Shown here in pieces: positions 34,481 through 46,869 of a stretch of 64,000 bases of DNA; the first letter of the stretch is position 1; every line of letters begins with the position of its first letter. The translations under genes were made by a program, and so were the position numbers. The DNA is from Camellia lanceoleosa (Eukaryota; Streptophyta; Magnoliopsida; Ericales; Theaceae). Under the pieces are notes generated by a model. That model ran no database searches and was not told the DNA's origin. It was given only the letters and a program-made list of their open reading frames with translations. The stretch covers positions 3,224,001 through 3,288,000 of the forward strand of contig CM045758.1 of assembly GCA_025200525.1 (NCBI GenBank), given 5' to 3'.

Positions 34481-35504
34481 CGCACAACAAGAAAATAGAA
34501 GAATCAACAAACTATCCTTAGTTTCTGCCCCAAATTGTTAAATTTAACAGATTGCGAAGCAATCAATGTAGAAACTCTAAGATTTTGCATAATAACCTAT
34601 CAACACTGGAAGGGACACCATCGTCCCAAAGATTACCTTGCAAAAATTTAAAATTTGATACAAATTAGTTTTTTATTTTTTTATTAACAAATTTGAAACT
34701 TATACATCCTCTTGAATTTTCATACTGATTTAAGTTTAGGGCTTTAGTTATATAATTCTAATTCTTAAAGTATACATGTGCTCTATGTCATTTTAGCCCT
34801 TTAATTTCAATTTTATTTTCAAAATATTAATTGCGTCCTACAATAGTCCCCTTGTGCTACGACACCTAATTAAATTTGAAAACAAAAGTTGTATCAGAAT
34901 ACATGAAGACCACTTTAGGACACGTTTAATATTTTGGATACAAAATTTGACACAATTGAAATGTTTGTTTAGAAATAATATTGAGAACTAAAATGACACA
35001 GAGCGTATACTTAGGGACTAAAAGTGTAATTAAACATAATAAATGTTGCTAGTTTTAAAATAATTTACGCAATGTTAAGCATATCAACATGCAATCCATA
35101 TTCTTTCCCGTGTATATAAAGGTGATGATGAATTGTGACAGTGCTGCCTCATCTTAAATAACTAAACATATAAATTTTATGACTAAAAGTATATATGATA
35201 CATACTCCATGTCACTTTGAAGTATTGTCCATTATGATTTCGATGGCCTCACGAGTTTAGTGAGGGAAGAAGTACAAATTGCAATAACGATGGATGATGG
35301 TATATAGTCTATACTAAACATGGATGTGCCTGTTCCAGCTCTTGACATGATTAGTATTGAACAAAGCATTAGTTCTCAATTTCATCCATATCGCAAAACA
35401 CATTATAATTACAATTATAATTTCTCCATGTTTGGTTCAGTTTGCATAAATTTATCTCTAAATTTTTTTTTAAAAAAAATTAAAAATTAACTTAGTAAAA
35501 GAAA

Positions 35505-35538
<34 letters not shown>

Positions 35539-36110
35539 TTATTTTTAGATAATTTTATCTTTTGGTAGGTCAAAAATAATTTTAAAAAATATAAAATTAT
35601 ATTTTTGATATTTATTTTTATCAAATTAATTTTTATTTTTTTAAAAAAAAATTCTGAAAAAGATTTTTGAAACACAAACCAACCATGACCAATAACTTAT
35701 TGCTTCTCAATCACTAAGAGAAGGAAAAGACAAATTACCTACTATCTTCAAATTTCTCTTATCCCAAAACTCTCACATGGTTCAAAATTTTCACTCTTTT
35801 GAAATTCTCACATAAAATTATGAATGTTTTGAAACAAAGCAACATGAAAATTTTAAAATATTGAATTCTTGGTCCAAAAGAGACAAGCAAGCCCAAATGA
35901 GTCCAACAATGAAAGCATAAGAGTTAGGATTAAGAGCAACTCCGGCTAAATTGTAATAAGAAAAGTAGAACACACTACTAAAAAAAACACTTTTTGCGAC
36001 CGCCACAAGCCGTCACAAATAATAAAAATTACAGTCGCAAAAGACTTTTTGCGACGGCCTATGCAACCGCAGATGGGGGACGCAAATGTGGGGGTGGCAA
36101 ATACTTTTTT

Positions 36111-36417
36111 CCAATAAAATACCCTCCTCGCAAGGGCATGAAATCGAACACCCAATCTGGTATAGATTCAGGAATGACATTGAATTTATTGACAGCAGTG
36201 TGGGAGTACTCCTCAGTACGGTAGCGATAGATGTTATTCAGTTAAGTGAAATCGAGCCAGTAGTAATTTTGTATGTGGAAGCTGAGGGCTGTAATCCTCT
36301 TGTCAATCCACTCAATCAATTCCTCGCCACCACCCTCTGGTTTTAACATTTGTTGTGCACACCTCAGTGCAAAAAGGAAGAGGGCCTGAATCTCAATTGG
36401 ATAACCATATATTCCCT
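36111..36417 (-). pseudogene. Captured neutral/alkaline invertase exon
   Basis: Read on the minus strand after an AG at about 36418, the segment is GIYGYPIEIQALFLFALRCA, then [34 protein letters not shown] and [15 protein letters not shown]. These are diagnostic of GH100 neutral/alkaline invertases (cytosolic or organellar sucrose hydrolysis). One codon, expected to be Gln (LDFQQL), is TAA at 36242-36244. Homology stops abruptly at about 36111, where the CACTA subterminal repeats begin, so the exon was cut at capture. It cannot make enzyme, but it could give antisense or small RNA against the parent gene. Confidence 0.92.
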
Positions 36418-36932
36418 GTTCCAAATGTAATTGAAAAACATAAGTTATAATCTAATATATGAAAGCAAGCTAAGTGGTAATTGAGAAATGATACTGTCAA
36501 TTTGCCAAAAAAGTGTTAGACTCAAGCAAGCACCACTCCGTGCCATGCAGTTCATGCTGCCATAAAAACTCCAAAATTGGATCAGACCAAGCTCAATTAA
36601 AATTGGGTCAAACATGCTCAAATAATGCCAAGAATGCAAGTTGGACATTTTATCTTAAAACCACATATGTAATAGAAATGCCATACTCAAAACAAAATAT
36701 CAGAACAGCATTATGCAAACTATCAACTTAAAAGATGGATCTAAGGGTGGGCCTATGTTTGGATGAAAGGGGGCCATGGCCCTTCCTAGGTCTCAAAATT
36801 TCTCTTGGGTAGACTTTTTGCTTCCTATAAGAGTGCTAAGCCATCATTATAGGCCCAAAACAATTAGTATAAAGCAGTCCGAAAAGGTAATAATTTAGAT
36901 GGAAATTGATATCAATAAATATTTAAAAGTAC

Positions 36933-37228
36933 CTTGGATTCAGCTCTGTATCCAAGCAGGGTTGCCGACACAGGAGTGCTGCAAGGTGAAGCAACTAATG
37001 CGAATGTAAGCCCAGCCAAATATGCTTGCACACCTGACATGTCATATTTTTTAAAATGTTAGTTGCATTTTCAAGCTGTAAGCACAGCCGAGAGCCAGCT
37101 AAACCCCAATGATGAATACTTCAGAAGCTGATGGTAAAATTAGAAAGTCCATTACTTGAAGGGAAATTAGCAGCAGCAGCACGAGGATCAAAGTTGTTGA
37201 AAAATGAAGGCAGCTGTAACTCAATTAT
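36933..37228 (-). pseudogene. Captured chloroplast CcdA fragment (two exons)
   Basis: Exon A (37228-37156) reads [20 protein letters not shown] and NFPS. Exon B (37033-36933) reads [20 protein letters not shown] then PVSATLLGY. Both retain GT/AG borders, the phases join across the intron, and there is no stop. The SPCSTPV motif with its redox cysteine is characteristic of the CcdA membrane protein, which passes reducing power across the thylakoid membrane for cytochrome c assembly. Only about 58 residues are present. The intron came along, so capture was from genomic DNA and not from an mRNA copy. Confidence 0.85.
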
Positions 37229-37229
37229 C

Positions 37230-40200
37230 TGCAATATCGGCCAGCAAGACCATGGAATATAAACATACAAAAAAAACATATTTTTGAAAAATAATTCCTA
37301 CATAATTTAGAACTAAAGCTTGTTAAGCTGAGTTGAATTAAGTAATCCATACATCAAAATTTGAACTTGCAATGAATACCATAGTATAAAACTACATGAC
37401 CAAATGATAGAGGTTCAAAAAGACATTCCACCAAACGATATTCCAAGAAAAGAGAGAAGACAAGTAAAAATTAGCTGCCAATAAAGCCTTCTTTCCACTA
37501 CAAAACTAAAATTATCAACCTGATCCTGGAATATTAAATAGTTTTGATTCATATATTTTCCTTAATAAAAACAACAACAAAGGAAATTGGTAAATCCGCA
37601 TTATTTTTTGATGAATTTATAGCCCTTACTCCCACGATGGGTGAGGCCCACTCATTTCAAATAATAAAATTTATCACTCAATCGAAGAGTAATTTGCTTT
37701 TCTTTTTTTCTTTTTTTCTTTTTTTTCTTTTCCCTTTTGATAAGTATTATTAGTAGTCCACTCTAATCCCAATTTAACAAAATTTAATACAATTCACATG
37801 TTTCTAGCGATTCACATAATCTCATCATACCACTAGATCATCCCATTCTTAAATGCTAGGCTAGCATACCAGTAGCAGTGGCAATAAGAGGGAGGGAAGT
37901 GCAAAGATGTAAACAAAAACATTGTTTTAACAGTCGGGATATTAAGAAACTCAGCTCCTCTTAAGATCAACCAAAAGCATCAGCTTACCAATGCTACATA
38001 GTAGTAAAAAATACTTGATTCCAGTATATACCACAAAGACAGCTATATAATGAGCTAATGATATTGACCTAAAGCAACTAGACAAACTCATATACAGTTG
38101 GCTATGTGGTTAGAATCTATAGCCGTGTTCACTATTATGGAATTGAATAAATATGATCTTGATAAGTGGTTTCTCATGGTTCTATCTTATGATACATTAG
38201 AAGACTATGAAACTTGGTGTGGCAGACACAATAACAGAACATCCCCCTGCGTCTGACACGTGGATAATTTATCTACCGAAAAGGAAATGTGTTTAAATAC
38301 AATGACGATTACATCCTCATTTAACAACTGTATGAAGGTGCTAATCCCACAGCCCTCACTTGCATGTGTTGTTCAAAAAGGCTGTTTAAAGCAGCTTCTA
38401 AATTTATACAACAAATATTATTTTCAAATTTGCTAGTATGTATGGGGCTCATCTCCATGCAAACACAATCGCTACACCTCTTAGTTACGCTGATTCAGAC
38501 ATATGCATTTATCACCACAACCACGTAGAATCAGGGTATCACCACTTCTGGCATATGTTCACCAATTATAAGTTCGCCTGGTATGTGACTTCGCAATGAC
38601 CTATTCAAATCAAACTATGATTAAGTGAAGTGTCATGACCATGTTAGATCAGTTCATAAATTCCAAACAACCAAATCAAACTACACCCAATTCTTAGACA
38701 CTTGGCACTAGGGTGGTAGAAGTGGCAACTGTTCAAATTTCCATCTACCAAATTTATCTGTTAAAAACATCTAAGTAGTATTTTAGCTTAGCTCACCATC
38801 ACAGTTCTAAGCTAATGCTGATTTTTGAAATGATCCAATGATCCCTGACCACATAATCACATAATATGGAAACCACAAAATTGTAAGCAAAAGACAAGAA
38901 TTAAAAGAAGTTATTTACCTCTCTTTTGCTTTTCCCTGAGCCAAAAGCTCCTGGATGATTCAAAAACACTCCAATGCTGCCCATACACTAGCACAAAACT
39001 AAAATAAACCACCTTGTTCCCATAAAAGCATCTTTAACTCAAATTCAAAAACAAGAACCTTCAAATGCAGTTCAGTCTTGACTAATTAGAAGAAACACTC
39101 TTTCAATTTGTTATCATGTAGTCTTGACTAATTAGGATAAGCACTCTTTCAATGAAGGTACTCTCTTTTCCTCTTTATTTTAAATTTATGTTTGATTGAA
39201 TCTATTCATCTAAGATTTTTTAAACCAATTGGGGAATTATCATATTTTTTAGATATTTTAAATTGGTTTCAAGTTACAAACTCGTTATAGGTATGGATTC
39301 ATACTTTTATTTGATTAAATATTTATTTGATCATGATTATACGATTTTTTTTTTTTATAACTACTATGATTGCATTATACTTTTATATATATTTATTTTA
39401 TACTTACTTTCATTGATTATTTGATTTGTGAGGATCATATGAGGCTTGAAAGCACTATCTATTGTTGTTTTAGGTGTATTATCTACTTTTGAGTTTACAA
39501 AGTAGAACTATTAATAAAGTGAGTCATGTTTTGAATTTCAAATTTTAAGGTTTTCCTAAGATTTGCACACAACTAACTCAGGTTTATGAGATATTTATCA
39601 AATCTCAAACACTTCACAACCATTGAATTATGTTTCGAGATTCCTATGATCTAATTACAAAAACAACAGAAGAAATTAAGGATGAAAGATCCTTTGTCAA
39701 TTAATTCTTACCTTTGACAGGGATGTAATCCTATGTTTGATCCATTAAAATGACTAGTCACTTTTGTATGATTCATTGAACCAGCAACAGACACACTATA
39801 TGACAACTTGCTCTTATACAAACCAACAGATTCATTGTTAGAGATAGATACAAAGCCTATTCAAATGTGTAGACAAAATCAGCCCAAAAATCCACAAATA
39901 TTCAAAGTGTAGACAAAATTCAGCCTAAAAATCCCATGCCAGCATTTTCTAATGCATGGAAATTATATATATATATATATATTGGAGTATAAATTGTCAT
40001 TTAAATCATCTAATTTAACTTAACCTATGAAATCCCATAATAATTACTATTATAATAATAAATAATTAAAAAAACTAAGAAAAAATGAGAAAGGAGCTTG
40101 AGACTTGATCAATTTACAAGATTTTAATTGATTGAATTTCAACCTTTCTTATGATAATATTAAAAGTAATGTCAATTGATCTACAAGTCATCATCATGTA

Positions 40201-40830
40201 CATCATCAATTAATTGAATCTGATGAAAAAATTGATGAACAATTGGAGATGCACAACCAAGAGAGACAAAACTGATAAAATTATAGAGCATTATGAGAAA
40301 TCCTAATGAATCTAACCTTTGAGAGAAACAAAGAACTCCGAATATGATTGCCTAGAGTTGGAAACTAACCTGCTCAATATGTCCTTGAGGAAAATAGAAC
40401 ACGTTGTCATTTCACGAGACATCACGAAGCGGCACACAAGCGCACCATAGCTCTGTGTAAAGCGCTGTTACAGATTCTTCTTGAGACAGATTCCATTACA
40501 GAGAAGTACATAACTCGGATCATTACAGAGAGAGTTGAATCGATGAAGATGTGTTTAGGCTTACCGATTATGAAATCTTCAACAGTAGTGGACTTGAGAG
40601 AGTTGAATCTATCGACAGATTCGAGCGAGAGAGGCAGTGAGATTGGAGCGAGAGATTCGAGCGACAGATTCGAGTGAGAGAGGCAGTCAGAATTGAACGA
40701 GAGACAGATTTTGAGAAGGAGAGAGAGAGAGTTTAGATTTGGGAAATAAGAAAAAAAAGGGGATTGAGAGGGAGAGAAAGAGAGTCAAGTTTTACTAATT
40801 TGGGCTTTTGTTTTTTTTAAAGTGAAGAAC
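37230..40830. other. Non-coding interior of the Pack-CACTA
   Basis: No transposase-like frame. This probably includes more intron sequence of the CcdA donor. A possible further exon on the minus strand is at about 38990-38922 (tgctag acceptor, gtaaat donor), unidentified. A 55-bp duplication ('cttgactaattag...cactctttcaat') occurs at 39075-39155. Positions 40500-40760 carry 'gattcgagcgagagaggcag' repeats, perhaps the element's transcribed leader. Confidence 0.5.
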
Positions 40831-40957
40831 ACGATTGGGTCAGATTTTTTGCGACGGTTAAATAATCAGTCGCAAAAAAATAGACGCAAAAAGTCATAAT
40901 TCTAATAGTGACAGTAAACCAAAGGCTGGCCTGACAGCAATCTGGCCATGCATAGCT

Positions 40958-42063
40958 TGTTGGAAAATTGGTTTTTATATGGCTTATTTTGAGCTCAAAA
41001 TTGAGTGGATCCCAAATATCTTTTGGGGTGGGTTCGAAGAAGTAAAGTGTTCCTTGCCGCGTGGCAAGTTGCACGGTGAAGACAGTTCATCAAAACCATT
41101 TATGAGTGAATGGGAAGTTGACGTCATTTTCGAGTTCGTGGAGTTGAATATTTAAGTTTTAAATGTGGGTTTTCTTGTGAGGGTTGTCCCACATTGTAAT
41201 TTTAAGAGAATTTATTTGTGTATATAAACTCTAGCCTACAACACTTGGGTTGGACTTTGTAGAAGGGAGGAGTCATGGACAAAGTGTACCTTAGCCCAAA
41301 CCACCACACGCGCGCCGCCGGTCGAGCCGTGCTGGGCGCAAGTGTGGGTTGGGTCGATTCTTGTATTAATTTTTTTTGGACAAAAATTCTTTTGAATTTT
41401 TTCAAAATTAATTGCTGAAAAATTTAATTAAATTCAAATTTGAATTTAATTTATGTCCTAAATTCTTTCCTTATTCAGTCCATGACAAAACAGGTTCAAA
41501 ACAGTCCATAACAGATTCGGTTTTGAGCAGTTTCTTAATAGATGAATAACTGCTGCAATTATCTGTTGAAACAGTGCCGGATCTGTTTAAAATTTAAACT
41601 ATACCTGTACAGTTTGAATTTGCAACTGTTCACTTCCATAATGCACCAATTCGAGTCAGATTTAGTTGCCTATAAATACCAACATTCCAGCAGTGTTTTG
41701 TATCCGAAAAACAGTCTGGAACCTTTATATTTGTTGTCCAGAATTTTTTCTCCTTTACATTTTATTCTTCATTTTAGTTTTAGAGATAAAATAGAGTATA
41801 AGAACACAAGGTTCTAGTTCACCATACAAATTTGTGTGGAGTGCTACTACAAGTTTGTAAAAATCATTGTATCTTGAGAAATAGACGCCACTCAACCGTA
41901 AGCACTGTAGTGGGGCGAATCTGTCTTAAGGACAGAGTGTCACATACTCGACTTGGTCTTTTAATTTTTCTTTGGTTCGACAAAATAAATTCGGTACGTT
42001 ATTTATTTTTTTTGTTTGACTTTGTTTCAATTTATTTTATTTACACAGAAAATTGTTTCAACA
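40958..42063 (+). mobile_element. Solo LTR (1106 bp) in the PIN5 pseudogene
   Basis: It starts TGTTGGAAAATTGG and ends TTGTTTCAACA, with perfect 5-bp duplications TAGCT at 40953-40957 and 42064-42068. A TATATAAA box at about 41221 suits an LTR promoter. The flanks rejoin PIN5 exon 1. The strand is assumed from the TATA box direction. The element is copia-like by its ends, but the class is unproven without an internal region. Confidence 0.93.
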
Positions 42064-42210
42064 TAGCTTTCAAAAGAAAAACACCTACAACCAAATGTAG
42101 ACAAAGAAAAGCTTGTGATGGACCAACCATAGCTTCTGCAAAAGGCAAGCACAACCATGATGATAATTTGTAGTTCATGTGGAAAAGATCACATGGGCGA
42201 TGCACGGCGT

Positions 42211-42590
42211 CAGGGACAAAACCAAAATTTCATTATCGGAGGGCCCAAAAGAAAATATGTTTTTTTTACCATATACATAAAACATACATGTATGTATAAT
42301 ATGATATATATAAATTATATATACATAAAAAAAAATTTAAATACCATAGAAACAATTTCTAATAAGATGAAGAAGTTTTTTTGGTGTAAAATAGAAAAAG
42401 AATTTAAGATAGAAGAAGAATGACATATATATTTTTTTATACTGGGGGCCATTTTATGTATATCATTTATGTATAAAATGATATATATATATATATATAT
42501 ATATTTTTTCAAAATTCAATGGTAAACAATAATTTTTACAGAAATCGGAGAGTCATGACTTCCCATAATTTTCTTCTAATTTCGTCCCTG
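42211..42590. mobile_element. hAT MITE (380 bp) in the PIN5 pseudogene
   Basis: The ends are CAGGGACAAAAC (left) and CAGGGACGAAAT (right, minus strand). Flanks CACGGCGT (42203-42210) and CACGATGT (42591-42598) match at 6 of 8 and correspond to CACGGCAT in the intact gene. It is AT-rich with TATATA runs and has no coding. Confidence 0.88.
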
Positions 42591-42752
42591 CACGATGTCA
42601 CATTGTTCGGGGATGAAGATCTTCCACCACTTCATTAAACCATAGCCTAACGTTACGGTGGCCTAACATTAACATTAGGACTACGAAGAGTAGTACCACG
42701 TCTACTGCCACATTGTAAATATCTTCCCACTCTTTCATTTTTGCTCTATTCG

Positions 42753-42787
<35 letters not shown>

Positions 42788-42919
42788 TGTTCTGAGTTTA
42801 GGTTTTAAAGGATTTAGAATAGATTGGTATAACGTGTTTTTTTGTTTTTGTTTTTGTTTTTAGTAAGTAGTGGTATAGCGTATTCATCGATGGAAACGAC
42901 TAAGCTATTTATATTCATT

Positions 42920-44620
42920 CTGTTATTAATGTGGTTTTGTGTGTCAAACGGTTGAAAACTATAGGTCTATACATATATAGGGGCACCGTTTAGTGTTTTT
43001 TTTTTTTTTTTTTTTTTTCAATGTGGCCTCATTTTCCTTCTGTCAAATTTCTAAATTTATTTTCAAATCAAGATGTGAGTCCCTCTTCAAAAGTTAAGGT
43101 TTTGTTGAAAAAAAAAAATTCATATCTACCAAAAAAATTGAATGAGTTTGATTAGTTGGGGGAAAAAAAAGAAGTAAAATCTTGTATGGAAATTGAATTC
43201 TACAATATTTGTATGCCTCAAAATTATTAATTTTTTTAAAAAAAATTGTATGAAAATTGAATTCTACAATATTTATAATTTTTTAAAAAATAAACCTAAC
43301 AAAAAATTTTTTAAATCAAATATACAAACAGATAAAATTAACAAATTTATTTTCTATCACTTCAGTCAAAATATTTCTTAATTAACAAATTTGATCTCTA
43401 TCTCTTTAGTTAAAATCTTTCTTTTGCCTTTGAATATTTAATTTTAAATTTTAAAAATATTTAAAGTCTATTTAAACAAATCAAATTTTAAAATTTGAAT
43501 TATTTGTTTTTTACAACAGCTTCAAAACAATTTCTCAATTTTAAAATTTTTAAAAATAAAAAATATACTTATCATAAAGTGATTTGGTACATCTAACAAT
43601 ATTTATGAAGTCTCCTTTACTCATTTTCTTAATTTTTAATTTTTTTTAAAATAAACATAACAAAAAACAATTTAAAATCAAATATACAGACAAATAAAAT
43701 TAACAAATTTAATCTCTATCACTTTAGTCAAAATCTTTCTTAATTAACAAATTTAATTGTTAAAGTCTTTCTTTGCCTTTCAATATCTAATTTTAAATTT
43801 TAAAAATCTTTAAAGTCTATCTAAACATATCTAATTTTAAAATTTGAATTATTTTTTTTACAACAGCTTCAAAACCTTAAACTCAATTTCTCAATTTTAA
43901 AAATAAAAAATATATTTGGCATAAAGTGAATGGTACATCTAATAATATTTAATTTTAAAATTTTAAAATCTTTAAATTTTATCTAAACATAACTAATTTA
44001 AAATTTTGAATTTTTTTTTACAATATCAAAAATTAAAGTGGCTCAAATATATTAGTTATGGCATAATCTTACTGGATTTAACATTTAAATTTTAAAACTA
44101 ACTAAAATATTGAACTTTATGATTTGAGGAATTCCAATACCTTATTCTGAATTTTTCAATTTTTTTAATTTTTACAAAATTTAAGTGCTAAGTGTTGATT
44201 TTTTTATTGGCTATCCATGATTTTATCCAAAATTATTGGTTAATTATTGATCCAATTATTTTTGTAGACTATAATGATAACAATTGACTACTATCAATTT
44301 TAAATTTTCTATCTACATATTTTTTTTATATATATAATAATCATCACCAAGCATGTAATTTAAAAATTAAATAAATTTTATTCTATTACAACTTTATTAA
44401 AAAGTAAATTTATTTTGCTACTATTCAGGAAAATATATATGCTTTTATTTTTAATAACAAACAAAATTTAATTATCTTCTGCTCATACATAATCTCTCGT
44501 AAATATCTTGTCTTTTTAAAATTTTCAATTATCCCACATTTCTCTGTCTATTTTTGGTCGGATGTTTATTTTTTATGTTCAATTTTTCAATTAGATTTGA
44601 TATTTATCTTTTTACCTATA

Positions 44621-44651
<31 letters not shown>

Positions 44652-44787
44652 CTATACTATATACATAATCAAATATAATTTGGTCTCTAAAATTTTTAAA
44701 GTCTCAATATTCAATTCTCAAACAGAGTTGAGATTCTTTTTCTTACATGTCTGTGTTTTTAATTTTTCTTCATCCTTAACTTTTAAA
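42920..44787. repeat. AT-rich DNA with a tandem duplication of about 360 bp
   Basis: Two copies of a segment with 'aaattaacaaattta', 'tctatcact', 'tttctttgcctttcaatat' and 'acaacagcttcaaaa' in the same order lie at about 43260-43620 and 43630-43960, with a partial third at 43960-44050. A (TA)n run lies at 44621-44640. No gene is recognised. Confidence 0.7.
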
Positions 44788-44796
44788 ATCTTTTTA

Positions 44797-45660
44797 GGAT
44801 AAATTGCGCTAGTAGTCCTTGTATTTTGGTCTCCATAATTTTAATTGACTCGATTTTGACCTTGAATTTATGATTTTGTTTTAATTTGGTCCAATTGATT
44901 ACAACTCTTAGCATTTTTTTTTTTTTTAAAAATATGCATATAAGTAACATGTGTCATATTTTTTAGAATAAAATTATAAATTTACTAAATTCAATGCGTT
45001 AATCTCAACCAATTTAGTAATTATTTTTCATCAAAAAAATTAATGACATTATTAGTTGGACCAAATTGACACAAAATTTAAAATGAATAATGATTTGTCC
45101 CCCGAAATTCTTCCCCCCGAATCCCCCTAATGGCCAAAACGACATCGTTTTGGCCTTTTTTTTTTTTTTTTTTTCTTCTTCTTCTTCTTCTTCGATTTCG
45201 ACTCTGAAACGCAGGAGATAGAGGGAGAAAAAGAGAGAAGAAGAGAGAGAGAGAAGAGAGCCCAGCCCGTCGCCGTCGTCGTCTCAGATCCGTCGCCGTC
45301 GTCTCCGATCCGTCGCAGATCCATCGCCGATCGCCGCGCCTCTGCCTCCGTCGCCGATCGCCCCCCGCCTCCGCCTCCAGCCCATTTTTTAGGCCTCCTC
45401 CAGTCCCCCTCTCCCTCCCCCTCCTCCTTCTCCCCTCCACCTCCCCTTCCGTCTTCTTCTTCCCCCTGCTTCTGAAAAAAAAATAATAATAATAATAAAA
45501 TAAAATAAAATAAAAAAATTCAGGGGATTAGAGGTCGCTCGGTTTCGAGCGACGTAGCATGACCCATTTAAAATTAAGGATCAAAATTGAGTCAATCAAA
45601 AGTGGAGGGACCAAAATGATACAAAAAATAAAATGTGGAGACTACCGGTATAATTTGCCC
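44797..45660. mobile_element. Mutator-like MITE with GC-rich cargo
   Basis: The left end GGATAAATTGCGCTAGTAGT and right end (minus strand) GGGCAAATTATACCGGTAGT are inverted repeats continuing for about 100 bp. Flanks ATCTTTTTA (44788-44796) and ATCTTTTTT (45661-45669) match at 8 of 9. The core (45130-45470) is unlike its surroundings: a near-perfect palindrome ggccaaaacgacatcgtttt at 45133, a CTT repeat, and 'ccgtcgccgtcg' repeats. It reads like captured 5' gene sequence (UTR and promoter), but no protein is identified. Confidence 0.82.
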
Positions 45661-45669
45661 ATCTTTTTT

Positions 45670-46810
45670 ATTATCTAAGACTTCAGATCTTTTTTTATTT
45701 TATTTTTTATTTTGCCTAATCTTCCCCAGTATCTTCATTTATTTTTAATTTCTTATTTCTTCATTTTTTTTAATCCCCAATCCTATCATTATCTCCTTTT
45801 ATCCAAAAAAAGAAAAAAGAAAAAATCCTATCATTATCTCCAACTTCATTTTTATCATAATCTTCATATGACCCCTTTTTTTTAATTTAACTGTAACAAC
45901 TTCATCAAAATTGGCACAACAATTTTTTTATGATACTGATGATAAAATGAACCACAAACAACAACTGCAGAAGAATAGGCCAAAAACCCATTTATAAATT
46001 CTAACTGTCATCAAGAAACCACATTAACATGATAATTTTTGAATATTTAGAAAATAAGAATGGAAGCTTTTTGAAAGAAATATTGTATCATTGGTCAAGC
46101 CCTTACTTTGCCCTCTTGTTGACATTATTGTCTAATCCAAAGTACATAATTTTTGTACATCGAAGAAAACAAAGTATCATAAAGAACAATGTTGACATGG
46201 ATCCATAAAAAAACATTTGACAAATTCTCTAATCAATCCTTCACGAATGAATCAAAGTTGTCAGCCACTCTAAAAAAATTCAATGAAGCCTCAAAGTATA
46301 TGGAGGCGTTTGTTTCATGGGATGGAGATGTGAAATTGAACTCCATATCTAATAAATTTATTAATTTAGCATTTAGTTTAGTGAATATCAAACTAACAGT
46401 CCATTGTATTATAGTCCATTCTTATCTAATCTATCCAAATAATATATACCTAAAAATTTGAAAGGAAAAAAGAAAAGAGAATATTTTAATTTTTGTTAAA
46501 AAAGGCTCCTACAAAATCAGTTCTATGAAAATTAAATCAGTTCTATAAAAAGCTCTACAAAAGATGAAGAAGAAGAAAAAAAACTAATAAATGATTAATA
46601 CAATATTTATTGTTAAAAAGTTTAGTGAAAACAAAATATCTTAATTAAAAACGAGACAAATAAAATATTTTATTGTTTAAATGCCCTTAGTAGTATAAGA
46701 GGCAAGAAAGAAATGTAAGGAAAAGTAAGTTTTAAATTATAAATATTAGTTAAATTAATATTTAATTGTGAAAAAGATCCCACTTTTGGTTGGGCTTCCA
46801 ATAGTATTGG
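45670..46810. other. AT-rich intergenic DNA
   Basis: No gene. The open frame at 46189-46461 has no recognisable family. Confidence 0.45.
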
Positions 46811-46812
46811 GC

Positions 46813-46866
46813 CGGCCCTGATTGCTCTGAATCCTAACTCTTATGCTTGCATTGTTGGACTATCAT
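46813..46866 (+). pseudogene. Third PIN5 scrap, inverted
   Basis: The plus strand reads ALNPNSYACIVGL, matching the end of PIN5 exon 1 with few changes. No other PIN5 exon is nearby. It is closer to the intact copy (YACIVG) than to the pseudogene (YAFIVG), but the region is too short to build a tree. Confidence 0.8.
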
Positions 46867-46869
46867 TTG

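Larger units (their letters stand above)
35973..40910 (-). mobile_element. CACTA transposon carrying captured gene fragments (Pack-CACTA)
   Basis: The left end is CACTACTAAAAAAAACACTT and the right end reads CACTATTAGAATTATGACTT on the minus strand, flanked by the 3-bp duplication ACA (35970-35972 and 40911-40913). Subterminal copies of TTTTTGCGACGG / CCGTCGCAAA cluster at both ends (35991-36070 and 40840-40895), as En/Spm elements require. No transposase is found. It holds exons from two unrelated host genes on the minus strand (invertase and CcdA). It sits exactly within exon 1 of the PIN5 pseudogene, and sequence on either side rejoins the PIN5 order. Confidence 0.95.
28745..42900 (-). pseudogene. 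PIN5 paralogue pseudogene, broken by four insertions
   Basis: The order matches the intact PIN5 gene from 3' flank to promoter: 3' flank (28745-28795, then 34486-34562), exon 5 (about 34563-34637), intron 4, exon 4 (about 35070-35149), an exon 2 piece (about 35316-35361), the exon 1 end (about 35895-35969), exon 1 middle (40914-40957, 42069-42202), exon 1 start (42599-42740) and promoter to about 42915. Exon 3 is missing. Exon 5 has an indel producing TAG, and exon 4 has a frameshift after FIYT. Pieces such as ALNPNSYAFIVGLIWA remain readable. The insertions are an LTR element, a CACTA, a solo LTR and a hAT MITE, each with its own entry. Confidence 0.92.

Noticed and set aside
45078..45440. 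Arg/Lys-rich open frame on the minus strand
   Set aside because: Encoded by CTT, CCG and CT repeats in a MITE core; low-complexity.
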